A stretch of DNA of 64,000 nucleotides. It comes from Pseudomonadales bacterium (GTDB taxonomy: Bacteria; Pseudomonadota; Gammaproteobacteria; Pseudomonadales; Pseudohongiellaceae). The position numbers and the translations under genes are program-made. The stretch is taken from positions 992,001 to 1,056,000 of the forward strand of contig WLWQ01000002.1 of NCBI GenBank assembly GCA_012103535.1, in the 5' to 3' direction. Positions 16,406-25,487 of this stretch are shown piece by piece. Every line of letters begins with the position of its first letter. Position 1 is the stretch's first letter. Below the pieces are notes generated by a model. It saw only the letters and a list, made by a program, of their open reading frames with translations, was not told where the DNA came from and ran no database searches.

Positions 16406-17848
16406 TTATTGAATTTTTTGTGAGACGAGTTGACTGCCTTTTTCACCGGAAGCTACCCAGCCGCTGATGATGGCGGAAAACATACCTGCTTTGCCACCAG
16501 TAGTAACTATATGCAGGCCATCGTCTCTAAATTTATTTAGTAGTTTGTCTTTAAATTTTTCCGGCATGCCTTCTGCAACGTCATGGGCGCCGCGAACGAC
16601 TTCGGCGCCAGGAATCATTAAATTGTCATAGAGGGCCTGCCTTAAATCCTGTTTACTCCAGCCGGCTTGCCTAAATACGCGGCGATGTTCTGGCGAAATA
16701 ACAAGAATTGCATCCGCCGCACCATACAGTTTCGTATTCACTACACTGCGTAAACTGTTAGAAATGGTTTTGGCCAGTGACTCCGGCGAGCGAGATCGTT
16801 GGTCTACTATAGGTTGCAGACCCTCACCCGCGAATAGGCTGATCACAGAATCGGATCTGTCATAGCCACGATCCTGAGCCAGATTAGTCCAATCTTCGTC
16901 GGACTCATCTTCAGCAAAACAATAAGTGTACTTGCCGGGATTACCCATGACGGCACGATCGATTCCACCGGGAATACCGCCGCCAACATTACGTATAAGC
17001 AACTGTAATGCTCGCCCGATTGTGGCGTTAGCTCGACTGCCTTGACCTAAGGCATTGACACCACTGTTGATGCCGATCTGTTTTATAACCGGACCATTGA
17101 CGATCATGACTGGACCGGAAAAGTAAGTGGTGCATAACAAGCCATGCATGCAAAATTTGTCTTGCAGCGCAGCTTCAACAGATGCGAGAACAGTTGGGAA
17201 ATACTCTGCTTTACATCCGGCCAATACGGCATTTATCGCGACTTTTTCGATGCTGCAAGGAAGATTATCTGGCGGCACATTGCCGATAATTTCATCTGCA
17301 GATCGATGTGTGCCTTTTAACATGCGAATCACACGCACGGCTGTTGGTGGAACAACCGGCAGGCCGTCACTCCAACCGCGATCGAAACAGGCTTCGATTT
17401 CATCTTCAGATTCTGCGAGTTCGACTTTTCGAGCCTGCAGTAAATCATCATCGAAGCGAGCAGCGAGTTGCTCTTCCATACCTGGATCTTGGGTCTTAGA
17501 ACCACATCCAGGTTTGAAATCGATTAATTCACTGCCGAGTGAATCTAGTCCGGTTAGTTGTTGCCATTCGGATTTGTCCCAGCCAACGGTTCTGGCTACT
17601 TCCTGCTCATCGTTGGAGCAGATCAAGGTTGGAACAATTTCAATATTGTTTTTATAGGAGAATTCGAGGGAAGTGTCGTCTTGCTTACTCGCGATACTTT
17701 CAGGAAAGGCAGGATCGTCCTGCACATAGACAGAAATTCGCTCCTGATATTCATCTACTAACTGGCCGAGAACTGGTTCAATCAGCGTACAGGTCGGACA
17801 ATCTTTCTTAATAACGACAGTAATCTTGTTTGCGGTTGAAAAGTTCAC
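16406..17848 (-). CDS. UGSC-associated protein: thioredoxin-like domain plus conserved unknown domain
   Basis: This 480-residue cytoplasmic protein opens with a thioredoxin-like part (about 1-100) carrying 'CPTC' in 'IKKDCPTCTLIEPVLGQL' and a cis-Pro-like 'IVPTLICSND'. It continues with a large domain (about 150-480) beginning 'RGWSDGLPVVPPTAVRVIRML' and containing several Cys ('FCMHGLLCTTYF') and Gly-rich turns. I do not know a biochemical activity for this domain. The stop is TAA, 12 bases before the UGSC start. The start is GTG at 17846-17848. Adjacency and the CxxC motif make it a candidate electron donor or redox partner of the selenoprotein; this is inference. Confidence 0.7.
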   Translation of the reverse strand: MNFSTANKITVVIKKDCPTCTLIEPVLGQLVDEYQERISVYVQDDPAFPESIASKQDDTSLEFSYKNNIEIVPTLICSNDEQEVARTVGWDKSEWQQLTGLDSLGSELIDFKPGCGSKTQDPGMEEQLAARFDDDLLQARKVELAESEDEIEACFDRGWSDGLPVVPPTAVRVIRMLKGTHRSADEIIGNVPPDNLPCSIEKVAINAVLAGCKAEYFPTVLASVEAALQDKFCMHGLLCTTYFSGPVMIVNGPVIKQIGINSGVNALGQGSRANATIGRALQLLIRNVGGGIPGGIDRAVMGNPGKYTYCFAEDESDEDWTNLAQDRGYDRSDSVISLFAGEGLQPIVDQRSRSPESLAKTISNSLRSVVNTKLYGAADAILVISPEHRRVFRQAGWSKQDLRQALYDNLMIPGAEVVRGAHDVAEGMPEKFKDKLLNKFRDDGLHIVTTGGKAGMFSAIISGWVASGEKGSQLVSQKIQ

Positions 17849-17911
17849 AGGGAATCTCTAAATCAAAGCGGGGTAGTTTAGCTTAATAGTCGAATGTCGA
17901 GCCAGTGCCGA

Positions 17912-18256
17912 TCAATAGATGAAACCGAGAGTACAGATGCCCGCGAGGATATTGATAATCATAAATATTGAAGACGTTCTCGACATGACCTTCCATAACT
18001 GCGGGCCTTTATAGGCCGTTCGAATGCCAACTAACAGTAATCCGGTATAGCCCAATTGGGCTGCAACCATGAAGAGATAGGGTATCCATTGCTCAGCATC
18101 AACGGCTCGGCTACCAAAAATGAAATAGAGAGCGCAACCCACGAAGAAAAGTGCCCAATAGGTTACAGCGAGCCCATACTCGCCTGCCAGCAGGCGCTGC
18201 GCGAACGATCTATTGTCCAATTCGTCGTTGTTTGTAAGTTGGTCGACTTCAGTCAT
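17912..18256 (-). CDS. Small membrane protein, unknown
   Basis: The 114-residue protein has a polar N-terminal tail of about 30 residues and three hydrophobic segments (about 32-50, 62-80 and 92-112). I do not recognise a family. It lies 63 bases upstream of the thioredoxin-like/UGSC unit on the same strand, so it may be its first gene, but no motif ties it to selenium or redox chemistry. An upstream GGAG (about 18262-18265) supports the ATG at 18256. Confidence 0.6.
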   Translation of the reverse strand: MTEVDQLTNNDELDNRSFAQRLLAGEYGLAVTYWALFFVGCALYFIFGSRAVDAEQWIPYLFMVAAQLGYTGLLLVGIRTAYKGPQLWKVMSRTSSIFMIINILAGICTLGFIY

Positions 18257-18532
18257 GGCAGCTCCAATAATTCAAGTTTAACCCACGAGCAGATCGCTGA
18301 AAACGCCTAAAAAACAAAAGATTAGCGACTTGGTTGGAGGCTAAGTTGTGATAATTGTGGTTTCTCGACGTTCATTGAACCGTAGAGAAGTGGTGAGAAT
18401 TGAGAATTTAAGCTGCCAAATCACTGCTAGAAATAATTGCTGCTTTTTAATACCAAAATTTTCGACTGTTGCTCACGAAAGATTTATGATGTGCAGCTTA
18501 AGTGATTGCCCGAGATTACTCTGTGGAAAAGC

Positions 18533-19429
18533 ATGGAAGTCACCAAAGATATAGATAGCCAACCTTTAAGCCAGGCCTTTAGCTTCTCGAAACAAAAGGG
18601 GCGGGCGATGAGCGGTCTGAAAGGAATTCTTTCTGGAATCGTGGCGGATAAGAAGCTCAACGAAAAAGAGTTTTTGTTTCTCGATACCTGGTTAAAGTCG
18701 CAGCAATATTTGTCTGAAGATGCGGATGTAGTGAAAATTCTAAAACTTGTGGGAGAAATACTCGAGGATGGCCAGATAAGCCCACGAGAATTGGAGGATA
18801 TGCAAAGCAGCGTTGAAGTCATAGTCTCTGCTAAAGAATCCTCTGCGGGTACGGTCGGGCAAGTAGAGGAATTAGTCGGATTTCTAACCGGCGTCGCATC
18901 GGACGGCGTACTCAATGATCAAGAAGTCGATGCGCTTTCAGATTGGCTCGACAATAACGAATCGGTAAAAGATACCTGGCCTGCCAGCGTCATCGTAAAT
19001 CGACTAAACAATGTTTTAGAAGATGGAATAATTACTGAAGAAGAGAGGCAAGATTTACTACAAACGGTAAACCAGGTTACTGGTAACGCTGCGGAAAGCG
19101 AAGACATTACCTACGAATCGTCAACCGAAGTTTGGGAAGATGAAATTGATTCACTCGAGATTCTAGGCAAGACCTTTTGTTTAACTGGCGAGTTTGTCAG
19201 TGGTGACCGTGAAACTGTAGATACTATGCTGCGATTGCGCGGGGCGGAAACATCTCCAAACGTAAATAAGACTGTCGACTATCTTATAATTGGTACATTG
19301 GCCAGCAGAGATTGGTTGTATAAGAGTCATGGTAGGAAAATTGAAAAGGCACTATTGTTAAAACGTGAAGGCGTGGACATTACCGTTATCACCGAACGCA
19401 CCCTGCTAAAATTTACCAAGCAATCATAA
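18533..19429 (+). CDS. BRCT-domain protein with TerB-like helical repeats
   Basis: The protein has 298 residues from ATG 18533. A helical region (about 20-185) shows similar turns: 'IVADKKLNEKEF', 'ILEDGQISPREL', 'VASDGVLNDQEV' and 'VLEDGIITEEER'. These look like tandem TerB-like or EF-hand-like half-repeats. A C-terminal BRCT domain (about 210-298) begins 'LEILGKTFCLTGEFVSGDRE', similar to that of NAD-dependent DNA ligase. There is no ligase or nuclease catalytic domain. A DNA-damage or scaffold role is possible. The frame extends upstream to TTG 18506, but ATG 18533 is the more likely start. Confidence 0.75.
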   Translation: MEVTKDIDSQPLSQAFSFSKQKGRAMSGLKGILSGIVADKKLNEKEFLFLDTWLKSQQYLSEDADVVKILKLVGEILEDGQISPRELEDMQSSVEVIVSAKESSAGTVGQVEELVGFLTGVASDGVLNDQEVDALSDWLDNNESVKDTWPASVIVNRLNNVLEDGIITEEERQDLLQTVNQVTGNAAESEDITYESSTEVWEDEIDSLEILGKTFCLTGEFVSGDRETVDTMLRLRGAETSPNVNKTVDYLIIGTLASRDWLYKSHGRKIEKALLLKREGVDITVITERTLLKFTKQS

Positions 19430-19557
19430 CTTACCGCTAAATCTTTTGAGTCCATCGCAATGGTGGAATCAATTCCCTTTTTTCATGCTTAACCCGGTTT
19501 GCCCCGATAATCTGTTACTCTACTCAGATGTGAAAAAAATGTGTTTTTGGGGGAGCT

Positions 19558-20007
19558 ATGTCAGCGGAATCAATTTTTTCTATTTGTAATATTGCCGTTC
19601 TTCCGGGGTGGTTATTGTTGGTGTTTTTACCAAAATGGAAATGGACACTTGGCTTAATCGCCACGGTGATCATTCCTTTTGTCTTGGGCATAGTCTACGT
19701 GAGTTTGTTCATTTCTCAGATTGGAAACTATCCTGAAGGGGGAGGATTTGGATCTGTAGAGGCCGTTTCAATAGCATTCAGTAACCCGTATTTCTTAACT
19801 GCAGGATGGGTACACTATTTGGCTTTCGATTTGTTTGTAGGAGCCTGGGAAGTGCGGGATGCGCAAAAGATCGGGCTTTCTCATTGGTTTGTGATTCCAT
19901 GTTTGCCATTAACTTTTATGCTCGGTCCAACCGGGCTAGCGGTATATTTGCTAATGCGCTTTATTAAAACTAAAAATATTCAGATTCTTGAACCAGTTAG
20001 CGCCTAA
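19558..20007 (+). CDS. ABA4-like family membrane protein (DUF4281)
   Basis: The 149-residue protein has four hydrophobic segments. The motif 'WVHYLAFDLFVGAWEVRDAQKIG' (about 86-108) followed by 'FMLGPTGLAVYLLMRF' (about 120-137) is the hallmark of the ABA4-like family. The plant member is needed for neoxanthin formation; bacterial members have no assigned reaction. A GGGGGAG box directly upstream (about 19549-19555) supports the ATG. It lies 2 bases before the YjbR-like gene, so the two are probably cotranscribed. Confidence 0.75.
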   Translation: MSAESIFSICNIAVLPGWLLLVFLPKWKWTLGLIATVIIPFVLGIVYVSLFISQIGNYPEGGGFGSVEAVSIAFSNPYFLTAGWVHYLAFDLFVGAWEVRDAQKIGLSHWFVIPCLPLTFMLGPTGLAVYLLMRFIKTKNIQILEPVSA

Positions 20008-20009
20008 TA

Positions 20010-20771
20010 ATGAACGTAAGTGAAGCACTAAGAAAAGTTTGTCTCAGTTTTCCTGAAGTCGAGGAAACCGAGAGTCATTCTATGGCGAACTTCAAAATCC
20101 GGGGGAAGGCTTTTGCCACTTTCGCAATTAATCATCATGGCGACGGTAGAGTGGCGTTGTGGCTGGATGCACCGACAGGTTCCCAGGCTCACCATATTGA
20201 AATGGATTCAGAGCACTACTTTAAGCCACAGTATGTGGGCCCAAAGGGCTGGTTGGGCGTGGAACTCAACAAGAAGCTGAGCTGGGAATCAATCGTGCAG
20301 CGGGTAAGAGAAGCCTACGAAAAAGTCGCGCCAGACGAACTGGTTAAAGATCTAGGTCCAAACATTAAGCTGAAGGGATCGATAAAAAAACTGAAACCAG
20401 CGGAGATCAATCCCTTTCTGCAGCCGAAAATTCAGAATTTCATCAATACGCTGGATGAATATTGTCAAAGCTTACCAGAGACAAAGACCGCAAAAGGCTT
20501 TGGTAATCCGCAATGGAAGGCGGGGAAGAAAACCTACGTTTGCCTGCATCGTTATGACAAAAAACTTTGTCTGCAGGTGTGGGTAGGCTTGGATCAACAG
20601 AGCTTTCTTATCGCAGATAAGCGCTTCAAGATTCCTCCCTATGTTGGTCACAATGGTTGGATCGACCTTGATGTCGAGTCGTCGGCTAATTGGAAAGAAA
20701 TTAGAAGTTTGGTTGAACAAAGTTATAGACACTTTGCTTTAAAGCGAATGCTAAAACAATTGGATGGCTGA
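20010..20771 (+). CDS. Tandem YjbR/MmcQ-domain protein
   Basis: The 253-residue protein holds two copies of the YjbR/MmcQ fold. The first covers about residues 1-115, with 'SFPEVEETESHSMANFKIRGKAFATF' and 'YVGPKGWLGVEL'. The second covers about 135-250, with 'YVGHNGWIDLDV'. Single-domain members have about 115-120 residues, so this is a duplication-fusion. The fold resembles CyaY-like DNA-binding proteins, but no function is established. It lies 2 bases after the ABA4-like gene and is followed by a strong bidirectional terminator. Confidence 0.8.
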   Translation: MNVSEALRKVCLSFPEVEETESHSMANFKIRGKAFATFAINHHGDGRVALWLDAPTGSQAHHIEMDSEHYFKPQYVGPKGWLGVELNKKLSWESIVQRVREAYEKVAPDELVKDLGPNIKLKGSIKKLKPAEINPFLQPKIQNFINTLDEYCQSLPETKTAKGFGNPQWKAGKKTYVCLHRYDKKLCLQVWVGLDQQSFLIADKRFKIPPYVGHNGWIDLDVESSANWKEIRSLVEQSYRHFALKRMLKQLDG

Positions 20772-20888
20772 TGTGGCTCTGCATCTGCGCTTGTTTTGTA
20801 TTTCCCAAAGTTTACTGCATAATCTTCGGTGGCGCTGGCCGAGTACTGGGATTGACATTCAATTGGATCAAAAAGAAATAGCAGGCAC

Positions 20889-20916
20889 AAAAAAGGGAGC
20901 TAACGCTCCCTTTTTT
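20889..20916. terminator. Bidirectional Rho-independent terminator
   Basis: AAAAAAGGGAGC, loop TAAC, and GCTCCCTTTTTT form a 12-bp perfect stem whose ends serve as U-runs in either direction. It lies between the plus-strand YjbR-like gene and the minus-strand QmcA gene, which converge here. Confidence 0.9.
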
Positions 20917-20931
20917 AAAATCTTTGCTTGA

Positions 20932-21783
20932 TTACTTTCTTCCCATCATTCCTTGTAATGCAGCGGGGATGTCTGCTGGGAATACAATGGTTTTAGCATT
21001 TCCTGATTGTGCAAGATCTTGCAGTGATGAGATGTATTTTTCACCAAGTAAATAAACAACAGGTAATTCTTTTTCACCAATTGCTTCGGTGACTTTAGTA
21101 ATTGCTCTCTTGCTGGCTTCAGCCAAAATTACCTGGGCTTCTGCTTCACGCTTTGAGGCTTCCAATTCACCTTCTGCCTGAAGAATAGCCGCTTGTTTAT
21201 CACCATCGGCTCTGGTTACAGTCGCGCGACGCTCACGTTCAGCGGCCGCTTGTTCTTCCATCGCCGATTGCATCGTTCCGGACGGATTAATGTCCTGGAT
21301 TTCGACGGTCTTCAAGGTGATACCCCAATCTGAGATATCATCTGAAATAGCAGCTTTCAGTTTCGCTTTGATGTGATCGCGCGAAGATAATGCGTCATCG
21401 AGATTCATTTCCCCCACGATCGAACGCAATGAAGTTTGTACCAGTGTTTGAATCGCAATTACATAATTCTCAACGCCGTAAACTGCTTTTTCCGGCGACA
21501 CGATATTAATGTAAGCCACCGCGTTAGTAATCAGTACCGCGTTATCCTTGGTAATAACATCTTGAGAGGGTATGTCGAGAACTATATCTTTAGTTGTAAC
21601 TTTGAATGCGACTACATCAAAGAAAGGGATAATAAAATTTAAACCTGGATTAAGTGATTTGTTATATTTCCCAAGTCGCTGAATAACCCACTTAAATCCT
21701 TGTGGGACTTGGCGCACTCCTTGTGCAACGGTAATTAAGAGAAATACGAATATGGCTATCGCCACTATCATTCCTGGTTGCAT
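20932..21783 (-). CDS. qmcA: SPFH/Band 7 membrane protease-associated protein QmcA
   Basis: The 283-residue protein has an N-terminal membrane anchor (about 4-22) and an SPFH domain starting 'VRQVPQGFKWVIQRLGKYNKSLNPGLNFIIPF'. A coiled-coil region rich in Ala and Glu follows (about 175-235, 'EEQAAAERERRATVTRADGDKQAAILQAEGE'). This matches E. coli QmcA and paraslipins, which form large inner-membrane cages that modulate FtsH-type proteolysis. It lies downstream of the NfeD-like gene on the same strand, the usual NfeD-stomatin pairing. Confidence 0.92.
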   Translation of the reverse strand: MQPGMIVAIAIFVFLLITVAQGVRQVPQGFKWVIQRLGKYNKSLNPGLNFIIPFFDVVAFKVTTKDIVLDIPSQDVITKDNAVLITNAVAYINIVSPEKAVYGVENYVIAIQTLVQTSLRSIVGEMNLDDALSSRDHIKAKLKAAISDDISDWGITLKTVEIQDINPSGTMQSAMEEQAAAERERRATVTRADGDKQAAILQAEGELEASKREAEAQVILAEASKRAITKVTEAIGEKELPVVYLLGEKYISSLQDLAQSGNAKTIVFPADIPAALQGMMGRK

Positions 21784-21811
21784 CGCAATACTCCTTTTAG
21801 TAAAAGCGGTT

Positions 21812-22264
21812 TTAGGCTTTCTCTACAATCAGTGCGTTTCCAGATAAATCCACAACGCTTACACGATCACCAATATCCAATTCATCTTGGGAAATGATTA
21901 ACCATTCGTTGGATCCTAAAAGAGGTACAGGGAATCGAACCTTTCCTCTCTTTTCTCCATTGGGGGCCTGTAAAACTTGGCCCATTTCCCCTAACAGTGC
22001 TTCTTTGGACAATCCAGCTTTCGTTTTATCAGTATTCAATGGTTTGATTAATTTAAACCAAGCGAATGCAAATGTCGTTGAAGTTATCGCCCAAATAATT
22101 ATTTGCGCAATTACAGACATGTCTGGAAGTGGCAGCATGAGTAAGCCCACTACGACGGCAGCCGCACCAAACCAGAAAATAAAAAATGATCCCAGAAAGA
22201 TTTCGGAAAGCACCAGAGCGATGCCGAATACAATCCAGTACCAATAGAGAAGGGCAAAATCCAT
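21812..22264 (-). CDS. NfeD-family membrane protein with OB-fold C-terminus
   Basis: This 150-residue protein has two or three hydrophobic segments (about 7-25, 30-45 and 50-70) and a soluble C-terminal part beginning near 'LLGEMGQVLQAPNGEKRGKVRF', as in NfeD OB folds. It lacks the N-terminal ClpP-like protease domain of long NfeD. The frame extends 7 codons upstream, but ATG 22264 has AGGAG at a good distance. It is 28 bases before qmcA and is the usual partner of Band 7 proteins, probably bridging the cage to the membrane. Confidence 0.88.
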   Translation of the reverse strand: MDFALLYWYWIVFGIALVLSEIFLGSFFIFWFGAAAVVVGLLMLPLPDMSVIAQIIIWAITSTTFAFAWFKLIKPLNTDKTKAGLSKEALLGEMGQVLQAPNGEKRGKVRFPVPLLGSNEWLIISQDELDIGDRVSVVDLSGNALIVEKA

Positions 22265-22422
22265 GATACGTCTCCTTTTTAGCAATAGGCCATTATTAAT
22301 CCGTTTGGGCTGCCTAGTAAACCTGTATATGGGGGCGAATTTGAAAAATTCAAGTGCATCAATAGCTTATCTTTAAAGATCAGGCATGTGGGGGCATAAA
22401 GCAGCAGGCCGAGAATATAAAC

Positions 22423-22450
22423 AAAAAGGCCGACTAAGGTCGGCCTTTTT
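22423..22450. terminator. Rho-independent terminator
   Basis: AAAAAGGCCGAC, loop TAAG and GTCGGCCTTTTT form a long stem with U-runs on both sides. It sits 18 bases after the stop of the minus-strand molybdenum hydroxylase gene, so on that strand it ends the hydroxylase unit before the nfeD-qmcA unit begins. Confidence 0.88.
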
Positions 22451-22467
22451 AGTAATTGCAGGTATTG

Positions 22468-24903
22468 TTAGAAAGTATTTAGCGCGAGTAACTTCGCTTC
22501 TTGCTCTTCTTCACTGGCGAAGTTCACGATCATATCAGGTGTTACTGGTACCCGATTAAAGGAATGACCCAGTGCATCGGCAATCGCAGAAGTGACCGCC
22601 GCAACGGCGCTACCCTGGGAGGGTTCTCCGACACCTCTACCACCTGCCGGATTGTAAGGATCAGGAATATCTACGGCGCCATTGGGCATTTCGATAGGCA
22701 CATCCAAAATGGTTGGCAGTTTCGCTTGATAGAATCCTATGTTGGCTGGCAATGCGTTTTGCGGATCATAGACATGTCGCTCAGAAGCAGCCATGCCGAA
22801 TCCCCAAACTGCGCCACCATTAATCTGCTGGGATAAACCTTGTGGATGAATGATTGTGCCGCAATCAGCAATGCCAACGTAATCGGTGACAGCATACTTG
22901 CCTGTATCAAGATCAATTTCCACTTCCGCCATACTGATCATTAATCCAGGAGCAATGCCCCGCTTCTCTAAATTATCTTTAGCAACACCGACTAGACCGG
23001 TGCCGGCAATACCTTGCACGGCTCGTTGAGTAATGGGATGAATGTCATCAGGATACTCTTCACCACTAAAACGACCACCAGCATCGATGGCTTTGCTTGC
23101 TGCTTCGCCGTAGCTCATGCTTTGCTCAGGATCAGCGATCTTAAACACACGTTCATCGGCGATATCATATTCATCTACGTTGCCGCCAAATTCTGCAGCT
23201 GCGATTTCTTTGAGTTTTACAACCGCATCTTCTGCTGCAACCCAATTCGTTCGGGTATGGGTGAAGATTGTGTTGGAGCCACCTTGAGTAGAAGCATGGG
23301 GTAGATGGAGGTCAGTGCTGCCGCGCACTATTTCGCAACTTTCCCAGCGACATTTCAGTACTTCTGCTGCTGCTCGTGCAGTACCGGCATAGGAATAGGT
23401 TCCCAGATTTCCAACGCCATTGTGCAAATGGATGCGCCCGTCTGGTGTTATCCGAACCAGACCGTCATAGCCATTTCCGCCGGCGGCATGATAACCAAGA
23501 CCTACGCCGAGTCCACGCACCTTATTGCCGTCGCGTGTTCTAGGTGCCGCTTCACGTTCGGTCCAATTGAACATATCGGTAGCCATGTCGATGGCCTCCG
23601 CCATGAAGGCACTGGTGACAGGTCCTTGATGTTCGTAAACCGGTGATTCGCTATGGGGGGCATTCACACGACGGAATTGAGCCCGATCCATGTCGAGTTG
23701 CCGCGCCGCTTTATCCATAATGGGTGCGATCGCAGCAGACATTTCATTCTGTCCTGGTCCACGCTGTGCGCCTCGCGGTGCGGTATTAGTAAACACCGGG
23801 ATATTGCGCAAGCGCATCGCGCTCGGCGTGTAAACTACAGAGATATGCTGCGCGGAAGACGATGCGCTATTACGGCCAGTGGGCCCACCATCGCTTATGA
23901 TGATTACGTCCACAGCCGCTACGGTGCCATCTGCTCTGACACCAGTTTTCACCCAGCCTTGCATGCCAGGTCTGCCGACACCCAGGTAATATTCTTCTTC
24001 TCGGGTAATGCGAAGTTGTACTGGACGGTTTAGCAATTGGGAAAATTTACCGGTGATAGCCATCGTGGGATAGACACGTCCCTTTGAGCCAAAACCGCCG
24101 CCGGTATTTTCGTTAATCATGCAGACATTTTCCGCTTCGATTCCCAATAGCGCCGCTAATGGCTCAACTACGGCACTCTGACTTTGAGTCGAAGCATAAA
24201 AATAACATTTTCCATTTTGCCAATAGGCCATGCTGCTGCGAGGTTCCATACAATGATGCGGAGTTCCAGCTGTGACGAAGGATTCTTCGACGATAACTTC
24301 ACTCTCTGCGAAACCAGCAGCTAAATCGCCGTAGGTCCAGCCATCGGCAAAATCTACTCCTTGCGGTTCCAGACCGTTTCGTAATTTTTCAATTTCACTA
24401 GCTGGCCATTTAATGCTGGCGATGCCTCCGCGTATTGTTGCGTTTTCATCTTCCAGTGAATTGCTCTGCATTAACACATTGCCATCGCGATAGGCATTGG
24501 GACCGCCTTCGGTGAGACTCTCCAGTGGATCTGTCACAAACCCCTGACGCTCGAACTCGATGTTGATTCGATCGATGGCATTTTCTGCAATGGCGTCAGA
24601 TATGGCTGCGATTGCAACGATGGGTTGGCCAATATAGGTGACATCATCGGATGCCAGCACCGGATCGTCAGGCGCGGAAGAGGGTGGAAGGTCGTCAGCC
24701 GTTAGAATTCCCAACACGCCATCCATGCGCAATGCTTCTGCGGCATCGATACTCACTACGCGACCACTCGGCATTGGACTGGTTAACAGCCTCGCATAAA
24801 CCATGCCTTCTGGTGCGAAGTCTTCAACGTATTTTGCGTCGCCAGTTACTTTGCCTTCGACATCAGGCGGAAGAAAATCTTTTCCTATATGCATAAATGT
24901 CAT
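22468..24903 (-). CDS. Molybdopterin-binding large subunit of a xanthine-oxidase-family hydroxylase
   Basis: The protein has 811 residues. The N-terminal 'GKVTGDAKYVEDF' is the start of the a/b hammerhead domain. Later come 'NENTGGGFGSKG' (about 262), 'APRGAQRGPGQNEMSAAI' (about 375) and 'GGRGVGEPSQGSAVAAVTSAI' near residue 765 with the catalytic Glu. Such enzymes hydroxylate aldehydes, purines or N-heteroaromatics. The Gln-Gly-Ser after GEP differs from typical xanthine dehydrogenase, so the substrate is open. The start overlaps the stop of the 2Fe-2S subunit by 4 bases (ATGA), so translation is coupled. No FAD subunit is nearby. Confidence 0.85.
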   Translation of the reverse strand: MTFMHIGKDFLPPDVEGKVTGDAKYVEDFAPEGMVYARLLTSPMPSGRVVSIDAAEALRMDGVLGILTADDLPPSSAPDDPVLASDDVTYIGQPIVAIAAISDAIAENAIDRINIEFERQGFVTDPLESLTEGGPNAYRDGNVLMQSNSLEDENATIRGGIASIKWPASEIEKLRNGLEPQGVDFADGWTYGDLAAGFAESEVIVEESFVTAGTPHHCMEPRSSMAYWQNGKCYFYASTQSQSAVVEPLAALLGIEAENVCMINENTGGGFGSKGRVYPTMAITGKFSQLLNRPVQLRITREEEYYLGVGRPGMQGWVKTGVRADGTVAAVDVIIISDGGPTGRNSASSSAQHISVVYTPSAMRLRNIPVFTNTAPRGAQRGPGQNEMSAAIAPIMDKAARQLDMDRAQFRRVNAPHSESPVYEHQGPVTSAFMAEAIDMATDMFNWTEREAAPRTRDGNKVRGLGVGLGYHAAGGNGYDGLVRITPDGRIHLHNGVGNLGTYSYAGTARAAAEVLKCRWESCEIVRGSTDLHLPHASTQGGSNTIFTHTRTNWVAAEDAVVKLKEIAAAEFGGNVDEYDIADERVFKIADPEQSMSYGEAASKAIDAGGRFSGEEYPDDIHPITQRAVQGIAGTGLVGVAKDNLEKRGIAPGLMISMAEVEIDLDTGKYAVTDYVGIADCGTIIHPQGLSQQINGGAVWGFGMAASERHVYDPQNALPANIGFYQAKLPTILDVPIEMPNGAVDIPDPYNPAGGRGVGEPSQGSAVAAVTSAIADALGHSFNRVPVTPDMIVNFASEEEQEAKLLALNTF

Positions 24904-25487
24904 GACAGCAACTCCGCGGCGCGCATGACGCCATTTAGATAATGATCATAAGCACCACAGCGGCAGAGGTTTCCTGCCAAAGCCTGCCTCGCTTGTTCGC
25001 GACTCGGATTTGGATTTGCTATGAGCAAGGCAGTCGCGGACATAACCTGGCCGGGAGTGCAGAAGCCACATTGTGGAGATAACTCTTCGACGAAACCTTG
25101 TTGCACAGCACTGAGTTGACCCGAAGCTGTACGCAATCCTTCAACAGTTGTAATGGTTCTGTCTTTCATGGTGTGAGTAAGTAACGAGCAAGCGTAATTC
25201 GCCACATCATCTAATAACACCGTGCAGGCACCACACTCGCCTCGATTGCAGGCGACTTTTAAACCGGTTAATCCGAGTTTGTTGCGCAGGGTGAAGGCGA
25301 GAGTTTCGGTTGGGGCTACGTCAACAAGTCGTGTTTGTCCGTTTACATTCAAAGAAAGTAGACGTTCAACGACGGCGTTGGAATTCGTTTGGGCGGTCGC
25401 TAAGTAATAGCCAGCGCCTGATGTTGCCGCGGCACTGGAATAAATCACGCCCTTAATAAATCGGCGTCGAGATAATTTTTGGTTCAC
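24900..25487 (-). CDS. 2Fe-2S subunit of the molybdenum hydroxylase, Tat-exported
   Basis: The 195-residue protein starts with a twin-arginine signal 'SRRRFIKGVIYSSAAATSGAGYYLA'. A plant-type ferredoxin cluster site follows ('CNRGECGACTVLLDD', about 78-92). A second 2Fe-2S helical domain has 'QCGFCTPGQVMSATALL' (about 135-150) and 'NLCRCGAYDHYLNGV' (about 168-182). This is the standard small subunit of two-subunit aldehyde or isoquinoline-type oxidoreductases. The Tat signal would carry the folded complex, possibly with the large subunit attached, to the periplasm, where a cytochrome c would accept electrons. Confidence 0.9.
   Translation of the reverse strand: MNQKLSRRRFIKGVIYSSAAATSGAGYYLATAQTNSNAVVERLLSLNVNGQTRLVDVAPTETLAFTLRNKLGLTGLKVACNRGECGACTVLLDDVANYACSLLTHTMKDRTITTVEGLRTASGQLSAVQQGFVEELSPQCGFCTPGQVMSATALLIANPNPSREQARQALAGNLCRCGAYDHYLNGVMRAAELLS

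Noticed and set aside
23305..23646. Plus-strand frames within the molybdenum hydroxylase gene
   Set aside because: They are shadow frames of a clearly coding minus-strand gene with many family motifs.
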